This document shows, piece by piece, positions 1 through 5,911 of a stretch of DNA of 11,070 nucleotides. Source of the stretch: an uncultured Clostridia bacterium (GTDB taxonomy: Bacteria > Bacillota_A > Clostridia > Peptostreptococcales > Anaerovoracaceae); the NCBI GenBank assembly GCA_946645735.1, contig CAMPCK010000009.1:1-11070 (forward strand), read 5' to 3'. Position 1 is the first letter of the stretch. Each line of letters opens with the position of its first letter. Both the position numbers and the translations under genes were made by a program. The notes beneath the pieces were generated by a model. That model did no database searches and was not told the origin of the DNA. It was given only the letters and a program-made list of their open reading frames with translations.

Positions 1-820
1 AGTTCTTTCCTACGGTTCCTCCGATGGCACTGATGTCGCCAACGTGCTCCATCATTGTAGCGAAGGAGATAGGAACGATGGTTATGATTGCTGTAATTAA
101 GAGACCTGCATCAACACTTCCCTCAGTGAAGATCGAAAGTCCTGTGTTTTCCCAGATGACGGGAAGTCCGATCCAGGGAGCATCAGCTACTGCTGAAAAA
201 TCAACGTTTCCTGTAACTGCTGCAACCGCATAGGATACGATTACACCTAAGAGGATGGGCACGATCTTGATCATTCCCTTACCCCAGATGTTGCAGATAA
301 TTACTACTACGATGGCAACCAGGGCGATGGGCCAGTTGGTGGAGCAGTTGTTGATGGCTGAAGGTGACAGGATGAGGCCGATGGCCAGAATGATGGGACC
401 TGTTACTACAGGAGGGAAGAATCTCATTACCCTCTTGGAACCGAAGGCCTTGCAGATAAGTGCGAGAACGAAATAAACAAGTCCTGCGCAGGCAACTCCG
501 ATACATGCGTAGTTAAGGGAAACTCTGTCGGAATATCCCATGGCAACGCCTGCTGCCTTAACTGCTGCATATCCTCCAAGGAATGCGAAGGAAGATCCTA
601 AGAATACGGGAATCTTGAAGTTTGTTACGAAGTGCATGAAAAGCGTTGCAAGTCCCGCGAAAAGAAGTGTTGTTGATACGCTTAAACCTGTGATGATGGG
701 GACGAGAACAGTTGCGCCGAACATGGCGAACATGTGCTGAAGTCCGAGTATTGCCACCTTGCTGTAGCCCAGTTCTTTCCTGGCATCGTAGATGGCTGTC
801 TGATTCTGTGATTTGCCCAT
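1..820 (-). CDS. Uracil permease (UraA/PyrP family, NCS2), 3' end cut off by the window edge
   Basis: This is a membrane transporter of the nucleobase-cation symporter 2 family that most likely imports uracil by proton symport. I translated 273 residues from the ATG at 820 to the window edge; UraA-type proteins are about 420 to 430 residues, so roughly a third is missing. The protein is strongly hydrophobic throughout. It shows the family motif LQHMFAMFGATVLVP at residues 27-41 and MMEHVGDISAIGG at 256-268. Glu258 aligns with the substrate-binding Glu of E. coli UraA, while the later His of that motif is Asp here. The start is supported by AAGGAGG just upstream (about 826-832). The leader carries a PyrR attenuator, which argues for uracil rather than xanthine as substrate. 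Either PyrP or UraA naming would fit, so no symbol is given. Confidence 0.93.
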   Translation of the reverse strand, partial: MGKSQNQTAIYDARKELGYSKVAILGLQHMFAMFGATVLVPIITGLSVSTTLLFAGLATLFMHFVTNFKIPVFLGSSFAFLGGYAAVKAAGVAMGYSDRVSLNYACIGVACAGLVYFVLALICKAFGSKRVMRFFPPVVTGPIILAIGLILSPSAINNCSTNWPIALVAIVVVIICNIWGKGMIKIVPILLGVIVSYAVAAVTGNVDFSAVADAPWIGLPVIWENTGLSIFTEGSVDAGLLITAIITIVPISFATMMEHVGDISAIGGTVGKN

Positions 821-890
821 AATTTCCTCCTTATGGTTACCAGTGTGATAATTTCTAAAACATCCGCCTGGCATGGGGACCTATAGCATC

Positions 891-915
891 AAAAAAGACC
901 TGCCCGCGGCAAGTC
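891..915 (-). terminator. Intrinsic terminator of the PyrR attenuator
   Basis: On the minus strand an 8-bp stem (GACTTGCC at 908-915 with GGCAGGTC at 897-904, one G-U pair) closes a three-base loop and is followed by six T (891-896). It lies in the leader, about 70 bases before the permease start codon, so it would stop transcription before the gene. Its upstream arm overlaps the 3' arm of the antiterminator, as expected for an attenuator. Confidence 0.88.
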
Positions 916-956
916 AAGTTAAAGCATATCTGTCACCCTATGTTAGATCTTGCCGG
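907..956 (-). promoter_or_regulatory. Antiterminator of the PyrR attenuator
   Basis: On the minus strand CGGCAAG (949-955) can pair perfectly with CTTGCCG (907-913). This pairing uses the upstream arm of the terminator at 891-915 and also part of the PyrR-binding hairpin at 947-979, so the three structures exclude one another in the usual order. Without PyrR-UMP the antiterminator forms and the permease is transcribed. The arms are seen in the sequence; the switching is inferred from known pyr attenuators. Confidence 0.82.
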
Positions 957-979
957 TCTCTCTGTACCGATTTAAAGAT
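947..979 (-). promoter_or_regulatory. PyrR-binding hairpin (anti-antiterminator)
   Basis: The minus-strand RNA folds as a lower stem ATCTT/AAGAT (975-979 with 947-951), an internal bulge, and an upper stem CGGT/ACCG (966-969 with 954-957) closing the loop ACAGAGAG. This has the lower stem, bulge, upper stem and CAGAGAG loop of known PyrR-binding elements in Gram-positive bacteria. PyrR with bound UMP would stabilise it, release the terminator downstream and shut off uracil uptake when pyrimidines are plentiful. The PyrR gene itself is not in the window. Confidence 0.87.
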
Positions 980-995
980 GTTTTTTCCATAGATA

Positions 996-1025
996 AATAT
1001 ACTATATGTGCTGCATTCAAGTCAA
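996..1025 (-). promoter_or_regulatory. Sigma-A-type promoter of the uracil permease leader
   Basis: On the minus strand TTGACT (1020-1025) and TATATT (996-1001) are separated by 18 bp. Transcription would begin near 988-990 and run through the PyrR element. The -35 box lies right at the end of the T-tract of the preceding gene's terminator. The -35 is strong, and the spacer is one base longer than ideal. Confidence 0.65.
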
Positions 1026-1026
1026 T

Positions 1027-1055
1027 AAAAAACTGCATCTTGCGATGCAGTTTTT
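1027..1055 (-). terminator. Intrinsic terminator after the repeat-protein gene
   Basis: CTGCATC (1044-1050 read on minus) pairs with GATGCAG (1033-1039) around a four-base loop. The stem is flanked by an A-run and a T-run that extend the pairing, giving six T (1027-1032) after the stem on the minus strand. It begins about a dozen bases after the stop codon at 1068-1070. Its symmetry would also let it work on the plus strand, though there is no plus-strand gene to stop. Confidence 0.88.
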
Positions 1056-1067
1056 GAATCTTATTTA

Positions 1068-1811
1068 TTATCTGGGCATTGACCAGTCGAGGTATTCATA
1101 ATCCTTGGAAGCTCCGAAGATTTCTTTCATCTTCTTCTTTGCAGCGTTGATGATCTCTTCGTTGGTAAACTTCTGATTGTTGTCATATGCATAAGCCTTC
1201 ATTCCGGTAATAGCCATCTTGAGTGCATCCTCAGGCTTGAATCCGCCGAGGTCAAGAGTTGATGTTACAGACTCAAAAGCATATTCAAGGAAATCTTCGT
1301 GGGATGTCTCCTTGGGAGCATTTACGGAATCTGCTCTGTGCTTTGCATCGAAGTCAGCATCTGCTACTGCGAGCTCTTTCATCTTCTTTGCAACGAAAGC
1401 TTTGATCTCTTCAGCAGTGAAGTTCTGGTTGTTGGAAGCTGCATAAGCCTGCATTCCTGTAGCTGCCATCTTAGCTGCGTCTTCGGGCTTGAATCCGCCC
1501 AGGTCAAGGGATGCTGTTACTGATTCAAAAGCATATTCAAGGAAATCTTCATGTGTTGTTTCCTTAGGTGCGTTTACGGAATCTGCTCTGTGCTTTGCAT
1601 CGAAGTCAGCATCTGCAACTGCAAGTTCCTTAAGGCCGGCCTGAGCTCTGGCTTTGATTTCTTCGTCAGAGAATTCATAACCGTTTCTCTTTGCGAAAGC
1701 TTTCATTCCGGTAATTACGATTGCAAGAGCATCCTTCTCATTGAAAGCTCCAATATCGATGGTGTCAACTGCAGTTTCAAAAGCGAAATCAAGGTATTTT
1801 TTCATATCCAT
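1068..1811 (-). CDS. Cytosolic protein of three 84-residue tandem repeats, function unknown
   Basis: I do not recognise this family. Counting from my chosen start the protein has 247 residues and no cysteine, signal peptide or membrane segment. It holds three ungapped repeats at residues 5-88, 89-172 and 173-247, the last shorter and ending in WSMPR. Each unit has an amphipathic N-terminal part (FAFETAVDTIDIGAF or YAFESVTASLDLGGF), a GMKAYA-like helix, an F-(S/T)-x-EEI helix, and a charged linker that is identical between units. The likely fold is helical. The first ATG (1820) touches the GGAGG at 1821-1825, whereas the next ATG (1811) lies 9 bases from it, so 1811 is chosen; 1820 would add three residues. 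The gene has a sigma-54 promoter upstream and its own terminator, so it is probably monocistronic and controlled by the adjacent activator. The 'GYEFSDEEI' segment faintly recalls Nif11-type leaders, but not enough to call. Confidence 0.85.
   Translation of the reverse strand: MDMKKYLDFAFETAVDTIDIGAFNEKDALAIVITGMKAFAKRNGYEFSDEEIKARAQAGLKELAVADADFDAKHRADSVNAPKETTHEDFLEYAFESVTASLDLGGFKPEDAAKMAATGMQAYAASNNQNFTAEEIKAFVAKKMKELAVADADFDAKHRADSVNAPKETSHEDFLEYAFESVTSTLDLGGFKPEDALKMAITGMKAYAYDNNQKFTNEEIINAAKKKMKEIFGASKDYEYLDWSMPR
1071..1799 (-). repeat. Three in-frame tandem repeats of 252 bp inside the unknown gene
   Basis: The coding units are 1548-1799, 1296-1547 and a shorter 1071-1295. The period is exactly 252 bp with no gaps. 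A 44-bp stretch at 1321-1364 recurs without change at 1573-1616. The neighbouring 11 codons differ at six codons between copies, five of them silently, so the copies are not a brand-new duplication and the protein sequence of the linker seems to be held by selection. Confidence 0.92.
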
Positions 1812-1875
1812 TTTTCTCATCCTCCAATTATCTGATCAATGGTATTTAACTCATTTGGTTTACGCCTAAGTATAG

Positions 1876-1891
1876 AGCATCAGGCGTGCCA
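1876..1891 (-). promoter_or_regulatory. Sigma-54 (-24/-12) promoter of the repeat-protein gene
   Basis: On the minus strand the site reads TGGCACGCCTGATGCT, matching the sigma-54 consensus TGGCACGNNNNTTGCW at every fixed position but one, with the GG and GC elements correctly spaced. Transcription should start near 1865, leaving a leader of about 54 bases before the ATG at 1811. The bases just upstream (1892-1925) are very A/T-rich, which would ease bending of DNA toward the activator sites. A sigma-54 activator gene lies immediately upstream. Confidence 0.88.
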
Positions 1892-1919
1892 AATTTTAAA
1901 ATAACTGAAAAAATTTATT

Positions 1920-1946
1920 AAAAAACTGTTATTATGACAGCTTTTT
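1920..1946 (-). terminator. Probable weak terminator after the sigma-54 activator gene
   Basis: On the minus strand CTGT (1937-1940) pairs with ACAG (1926-1929) around a seven-base loop. The stem can be lengthened by a G-U pair and A-U pairs between the flanking A-run and T-run, and six T follow (1920-1925). It lies between the activator binding sites and the sigma-54 promoter, where it would keep read-through from the activator gene out of the repeat-protein gene. The stem is mostly A-U, so strength is doubtful. Confidence 0.42.
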
Positions 1947-2018
1947 ACTAAAATACTGGGCTTCCGGCACCTTTCCCATGTTGATTTCGCCTGTGATGCT
2001 CTTCGATGTCAGAATTTT

Positions 2019-2036
2019 TGATTCATATTTGATTCA
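2019..2036. promoter_or_regulatory. Candidate activator binding site 1 (TGANTCA-N4-TGANTCA)
   Basis: The site reads TGATTCATATTTGATTCA on the plus strand: two palindromic TGAWTCA boxes with 11-bp spacing. Its centre lies about 162 bp upstream of the predicted sigma-54 transcription start, a normal distance for an enhancer-type site. A near copy lies 31 bp away at 2050-2067, about three helical turns, so both face the same side of the DNA. The likely binder is the Fis-type helix-turn-helix of the adjacent activator. Confidence 0.75.
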
Positions 2037-2049
2037 ATTCGCAAGCCTT

Positions 2050-2067
2050 TGATTCATATTTGAGTCA
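2050..2067. promoter_or_regulatory. Candidate activator binding site 2 (TGANTCA-N4-TGANTCA)
   Basis: The site reads TGATTCATATTTGAGTCA, differing from the site at 2019-2036 at one base, and at the variable middle position of a box. It starts ten bases past the activator's stop codon and is centred about 193 bp upstream of the predicted start at 1865. The flanking bases also repeat (an extra T run before each TGATTCA). Confidence 0.75.
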
Positions 2068-2077
2068 CCACATAGTC

Positions 2078-4165
2078 TTAAAGGCCATATTTCAGCTTTT
2101 TTCTTGCCAAAGTAGCCTGTGACATGCCGAGAAACTCGGCAGCGGCCCTGGTTGTACCCTCTTTTTTGAGGGCAAAGGCTATGAGACGCTTCTCCTGCTG
2201 ACTCATTATTGAGTCAAAGTTGAGATCCTTGTCTCTCACGAACTCTTTTTTGACGTCGATTACCACGTCATCGAAGACGCTTTCGTTCAGCATGCTGTTC
2301 ACGTCATCACCGTCTATCACATCGCTTCTCTCCGTGATATAGAGCCTGTGGACGGTGTTTTCAAGTTCCCTGACGTTTCCGGGCCAGTGGTATTCCATGA
2401 GTTCCTTATATGCATCCGGTGAAAAAGTCTTCTTGATCCCGTACTTTTCGCTGTAGTTTCTGATAAAGGCATCTGCCAGGCACAGGATATCTTCAGTTCT
2501 TGCCCTGAGGGGCGGAACGTTTATCTGGCAGATATTCAGTCTGTAATAGAGGTCCTCCCTGAACCTTCCCTCTTCCACAAGTTTTTTGAGGGGCACATTA
2601 TTGGCCGCGACCACCCTTACATTTACATGTATGGGCTCGGTACCGCCTATTCTGTAAAATGTATTCTCCTGAAGGACTCTTAAGAGTTTTGCCTGCATGT
2701 CAAGAGGCAGGCTTCCTATCTCATCGAGAAACAGGGTCCCGTTATTTGCAAGAGAGAAATATCCTTCCTTGCCTTCAGTTGATGCCCCCGTGAAGGAGCC
2801 CTTCTCATAGCCAAAAAATTCGCTTTCAGCCAGGTTTTCCTGAATAGTGGCACAGTTTATCTTGACAGCAGGTTTGTCTCTTCTTAAGGAATTCTGCTGG
2901 ATCAGGTCGAATACTCTTTCCTTTCCGGAGCCCGTTTCTCCCTGAATGATAACGTTGGCGTCGTATCTTGCAATATTGAGGATCTCCTCCACCATGGCCC
3001 CCGTTACGGGTGACTCATAGATGAAGTTGTCTATATTCTTTGCAGCCTGCTTGGCCCCGTCGCCGAGGCTTGCCTTCATAACCGGAGTGCCGCTTCCGGA
3101 GTATCTTCTCCTGTAGAAGTCATCCAGCCTTTCAAGGCTTGGCTCAGCATACTCTGTAAGCTCCTTTGTGAAGCCGAAGGTGGTATCCCTGAAGCCGTCC
3201 AGGGCGTAGAAATATACTTCCTTTCCCATGGAATCCGCGGCCAGCATGCTCTGATTATATCTGTTGCTCATGCTGATGAAGCATATCTCACCCTTGGCCT
3301 TGGTTATTAAGGATGTGAAGCTGTCGCAGCCTGCGATATTTTCAAGATTTATGGTGCAGTCAAAAAGTCTTCCCTGCATCTTTTTTATAACTTCAAGTCC
3401 CGCCTCGTAGGGCTGGGAAATGTTTACTCCGAGGATCCTGTCGGCATTGTCACCGAAGATCTCACCCAGCTCACTCTCAAGTTCATCGTTGAGATAAGCT
3501 CTGTCGATAATGAGGGTCACGCTGCAGTCTCCGAACCAGGTTTTTTTCACAAGAGATGAATAGAGCACGGCTTCAGCCAGGTTACTTCCGACTACTGCCA
3601 CATTTCTTGACCTGTGGGTCATGAGCTCATACTGGATTCCCTCAAAGTTCCCCTCTTCATCCAGAGCCCTCAGGAGATGAGGTATATTGGTCGTCTTTTC
3701 ATCGATTCTGTAAAGAATTGTAGTCTCAAAACAGATCACATAGCCCTTTACCCTGGCCTGGCTGTAATTGAAATCCAGTTCCTCTATTTCTTCAAGGTAC
3801 ATGGGAAGCCCTGCAAGAGGACAGGCTGCCACCACTCTGTCTCCTATCTTAAGCCCCTGTGACTCCAGATCCACATCTCTTCCGCAGGCTTCAATGACGC
3901 CTGAGAAGACTCCGCTGGATTCCGTGTAGGGATTGTGGAATTTGCCCCTTTCGCGGACGATCTTCATAATGCGGGCCCTGGTCTCATCGGGATCATAGCC
4001 TGAGATGGAAGCGATCTGGTCCATGTTGTCTCTTTCGAAATTGATCCACTCCAAAGAGATCCTGATCTCCTGTGACCGGATCTTCTTTGAATTATCCAGT
4101 TTCCATGCTGCTACAGGGATGGAGCCCTTGGGCTCAAGCACCCTGCTGATTCCGAAATCTTTCAT
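2078..4165 (-). CDS. Sigma-54 enhancer-binding activator with an N-terminal 3,5-diaminohexanoate dehydrogenase-like domain
   Basis: This cytosolic activator should open sigma-54 promoters using ATP. Residues 1-355 look like a complete L-erythro-3,5-diaminohexanoate dehydrogenase, the lysine-fermentation enzyme: EPKGSIPVAAWKLDN (11-25), RERGKFHNPYTESSG (71-85), a Rossmann half, and a closing SMGKEVYFYALDGF region (312-325). The nucleotide loop is degenerate (VAVVGSNLAEAV, 189-200, not GxGxxG), so it is probably a sensor rather than an enzyme. Residues about 381-610 are the AAA+ domain: Walker A GETGSGKE 409-416, sigma-54 contact loop GSFTGA 456-461 (usual form GAFTGA), Walker B LFLDEI 478-483, arginine-finger region FREDLYYRL 535-543, and WPGNVRELEN 594-603. 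A Fis-type helix-turn-helix ends the protein (671-690). No Shine-Dalgarno is visible; an in-frame stop lies 9 bases before the ATG, but conserved residues begin by position 11, so the start is sound. It is probably coupled to the gene ending at 4175. Ligand is unknown; a diamino acid of lysine or ornithine breakdown is a guess. Confidence 0.92.
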   Translation of the reverse strand: MKDFGISRVLEPKGSIPVAAWKLDNSKKIRSQEIRISLEWINFERDNMDQIASISGYDPDETRARIMKIVRERGKFHNPYTESSGVFSGVIEACGRDVDLESQGLKIGDRVVAACPLAGLPMYLEEIEELDFNYSQARVKGYVICFETTILYRIDEKTTNIPHLLRALDEEGNFEGIQYELMTHRSRNVAVVGSNLAEAVLYSSLVKKTWFGDCSVTLIIDRAYLNDELESELGEIFGDNADRILGVNISQPYEAGLEVIKKMQGRLFDCTINLENIAGCDSFTSLITKAKGEICFISMSNRYNQSMLAADSMGKEVYFYALDGFRDTTFGFTKELTEYAEPSLERLDDFYRRRYSGSGTPVMKASLGDGAKQAAKNIDNFIYESPVTGAMVEEILNIARYDANVIIQGETGSGKERVFDLIQQNSLRRDKPAVKINCATIQENLAESEFFGYEKGSFTGASTEGKEGYFSLANNGTLFLDEIGSLPLDMQAKLLRVLQENTFYRIGGTEPIHVNVRVVAANNVPLKKLVEEGRFREDLYYRLNICQINVPPLRARTEDILCLADAFIRNYSEKYGIKKTFSPDAYKELMEYHWPGNVRELENTVHRLYITERSDVIDGDDVNSMLNESVFDDVVIDVKKEFVRDKDLNFDSIMSQQEKRLIAFALKKEGTTRAAAEFLGMSQATLARKKLKYGL
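2199..2216. promoter_or_regulatory. Candidate activator binding site 3, inside the activator's own 3' coding end
   Basis: TGACTCATTATTGAGTCA has the same TGANTCA-N4-TGANTCA layout as the two sites downstream of the gene, here as a true inverted repeat. It overlaps the codons for the DSIMSQ stretch before the helix-turn-helix. It is centred about 342 bp upstream of the predicted sigma-54 start and 149 bp (about 14 turns) from the site at 2050. Twelve fixed bases in register make chance unlikely, but the coding setting lowers confidence. Confidence 0.5.
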
Positions 4166-4174
4166 AACTGATTA

Positions 4175-4627
4175 TTACACGACAGCTACTACGCCTGCTG
4201 TGGCCAGACTCACAATGATACCTGCTATGAGAACTCCGAGAGCTATGGCCGGTATGGCGCGCTTGAGCTGCATATCCATCAAAGCTGCTACCAGGGCGCC
4301 TGTATATGCTCCTGTTCCCGGCAAAGGTATGGCCACCAGAAGCACAAGGCCCCAGAACTCGTATTTGAGCACCTGGTCCTTTTTGCTGTCAGCCTTATCC
4401 TTCAGTTTCTTTGCAATTTTCTGAAGGAATGCACTGCGCGACTCCATCCAGTAAAGAATTTTTCTGATAAACAGAAGTACAAAGGGAACCGGTACCAGGT
4501 TTCCCAGAATGGCTATAACAGCGCAGGCAACAACAGGAAGCCCTGCTGCGACACCTGCAGGTATGGCGCCTCTCAGCTCAACAACCGGCACCATTGATAT
4601 AAAAAATGTATAAAGAATACTTTTCAA
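4175..4627 (-). CDS. Small multi-drug export family membrane protein (COG2426-like)
   Basis: This 150-residue integral membrane protein shows the two hallmarks of the 'small multi-drug export' family: VVELRGAIPAG at residues 15-25 near the start, and LPGTGAYTGALVAALM in the second half (about 102-117). There are about four hydrophobic segments with a basic loop between (KKLKDKADSKKDQ). The family is named by annotation history; transport of drugs by such proteins is not well established, and they resemble DedA-type half-transporter proteins. The start is TTG at 4627, with an in-frame stop right before it and a weak purine-rich site (GGAAATGAG) upstream. The next ATG (residue 12) has no ribosome site and would cut the first helix. 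It follows the SARP-type gene by 33 bases and precedes the activator gene by 9. Confidence 0.85.
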   Translation of the reverse strand: MKSILYTFFISMVPVVELRGAIPAGVAAGLPVVACAVIAILGNLVPVPFVLLFIRKILYWMESRSAFLQKIAKKLKDKADSKKDQVLKYEFWGLVLLVAIPLPGTGAYTGALVAALMDMQLKRAIPAIALGVLIAGIIVSLATAGVVAVV

Positions 4628-4642
4628 CTATTACTCATTTCC

Positions 4643-4656
4643 GGGCCGCGGGGCCC
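4643..4656. other. GC-only hairpin between the SARP-type gene and the export gene
   Basis: GGGCC (4643-4647) pairs with GGCCC (4652-4656) around a four-base loop. On the minus strand no T-run follows, so it should not terminate the operon transcript; it sits directly before the weak ribosome site of the TTG-started gene. It could block RNA decay or lower translation of that gene. On the plus strand it is followed by TGTTTTATT, but no plus-strand gene ends here. Confidence 0.4.
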
Positions 4657-4660
4657 TGTT

Positions 4661-5887
4661 TTATTGTAGCTGCGCTTCCAGCGCAAGTGGTGATATGATG
4701 ACGCTCTTAACGGCGTAGTCTATTCCCGTCCTCTGGCGGCCGAGAAGGAAGTTCTTGTCAATACGTTTCTGTACTATTGAGCAGTTATCTCTCGTAGTAT
4801 TAACGAGCAGCACCAGGTACTGTCCTTTACCATATTTGGCCACCGTGTCGCTGTGTCGCACGGAATGAACTATGGCTTCCTGCAGTCTGTCTGACAGTTC
4901 TTCCAGTTTGGCGCCTTCCTTCATGGGGTTGCCCTTGCTGTCCATAACAGTACACAGCATTATGAATATTCTGTCCTCCTGACGGTCCATGGTACGGGAC
5001 AGGATTCTGTAGACTTCCTGGAAAACAGGATAGGAACAGTAGTAGCCTCCCCTCTTATCAGGAACCGTTTCTGTAAGCTTGTCCTGTATATCATCCAGAT
5101 TATCGTGCTGATGAATGAGGCTGGCGCTGAGCCTGTTGGCAAGTTCCCTTACATAGGTGGAGGTTCTCTGACCGAACTCCATGACATAGAGGTCTATGGT
5201 ATCCTCGCAGAGATTCTGGGCCTCTTCATATTTTCCCATGGAAGCCAGGGCCTCAACGACGAGTACTTCCCAGTCAGCAAAAGGATCCACGGACACAGCA
5301 TAATCTCCCAGAGCTTTGAGAGCCCTGAAGTCCTTGCTTTCCCTGATTATCTCCGCAGCTTCGTTTACGGTCTCATGGAAGAGCATCCTGTATTTCCTTG
5401 CTTCCTGCATGGCCCAGGTGCTGTTATTGATATGTTCAAGAAAAGAACTCCTGTAGAGGTGAGCGGCTTCCGTGAGAAGCTCAAGCTTCTTTGTCCTGTC
5501 AGCCTCATGGTCCGCTTCCTCTTTAAGCTTCATCATCTCTTCCGTATCCAGCACAAGGGGTACCTGAGACACCCAGTAATAGGTGCCCTTTACCACGTCT
5601 ATGTATCCGTCATCCGGAAGACCTGCTGCCTTCAGCCTTTTCTTTGCATTATATATGACGTTTCTTATGGCGTGCTGCACATCCTCTATTTCTCTGTCCT
5701 CAAAGAGTATTTCCTTGAGCTGGGTGCGGTTCATGCCGGCTTTTCCGGAATAGAGCACAGCTTCCATGAGTCCGCAGAACTGTGAACCTATCTGTCTTCC
5801 GTCTACAAGCTCCCGTCCGTCATATACCATGGAAAACCCATCCAGCATCCTTACATACAGCGAGCCTTTGGTTTCATCGAGTTTCAT
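4661..5887 (-). CDS. SARP/BTAD-type transcription regulator with a degenerate GGDEF-like C-terminal domain
   Basis: The 408-residue protein begins with a winged-helix DNA-binding domain (about residues 9-108; 'HAIRNVIYNAKKRLK' at 72-86 and a closing GTYYW hairpin at 101-105). Next comes a helical TPR-like BTAD domain (about 113-258), with the family's ALxxYAVSVDPFADW-type repeat near 190-206. This order is typical of AfsR/SARP-like regulators. Residues 280-400 resemble a GGDEF domain: 'DTVAKYGKGQYLVLL' at 347-361 aligns with the D-x-hydrophobic-AR-YGGDEF-x-VLL core, but the signature is GKGQY, so cyclic-di-GMP synthesis is not expected. The start has GGAGGA about 7 bases upstream. It lies 24 bases after the PilT-type gene and probably regulates the pilus-like operon, by inference from position only. 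The ligand is unknown. Confidence 0.8.
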   Translation of the reverse strand: MKLDETKGSLYVRMLDGFSMVYDGRELVDGRQIGSQFCGLMEAVLYSGKAGMNRTQLKEILFEDREIEDVQHAIRNVIYNAKKRLKAAGLPDDGYIDVVKGTYYWVSQVPLVLDTEEMMKLKEEADHEADRTKKLELLTEAAHLYRSSFLEHINNSTWAMQEARKYRMLFHETVNEAAEIIRESKDFRALKALGDYAVSVDPFADWEVLVVEALASMGKYEEAQNLCEDTIDLYVMEFGQRTSTYVRELANRLSASLIHQHDNLDDIQDKLTETVPDKRGGYYCSYPVFQEVYRILSRTMDRQEDRIFIMLCTVMDSKGNPMKEGAKLEELSDRLQEAIVHSVRHSDTVAKYGKGQYLVLLVNTTRDNCSIVQKRIDKNFLLGRQRTGIDYAVKSVIISPLALEAQLQ

Positions 5888-5911
5888 GGGGGTTCCTCCA
5901 AATCATCCAAA

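Noticed and set aside
279..506. A 75-codon minus-strand frame inside the permease gene
   Set aside because: It is out of frame with the permease, whose continuous translation to the window edge carries all the family motifs.
1521..1527. Single TGANTCA boxes here and at 3011-3017 and 10554-10560
   Set aside because: They lack the second box at the 11-bp spacing and are expected by chance.
1068..1811. Repeat protein as a Nif11-type peptide precursor
   Set aside because: Only a short 'GY-x-F-x-EE' likeness; no Cys, no double-glycine cleavage site before a core, and no maturation enzyme nearby.
1219..1835. Several plus-strand open frames opposite the repeat-protein gene, with repeated sequence between them
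   Set aside because: The repetition is just the antisense of the 252-bp coding repeats.
1932..1979. A 15-residue minus-strand open frame (MGKVPEAQYFSKKLS) between the activator sites and the sigma-54 promoter
   Set aside because: It is plausible in composition and its stop lies in the terminator-like hairpin, but it has no ribosome site and is too short to support as a gene.
4643..4656. Hairpin as an operon terminator after the SARP-type gene
   Set aside because: No T-run follows on the minus strand and the next two genes are closely spaced.
5105..5785. A 226-codon open frame on the plus strand opposite the SARP-type regulator
   Set aside because: The minus-strand frame has clear domains, a ribosome site and operon context; this one has none.
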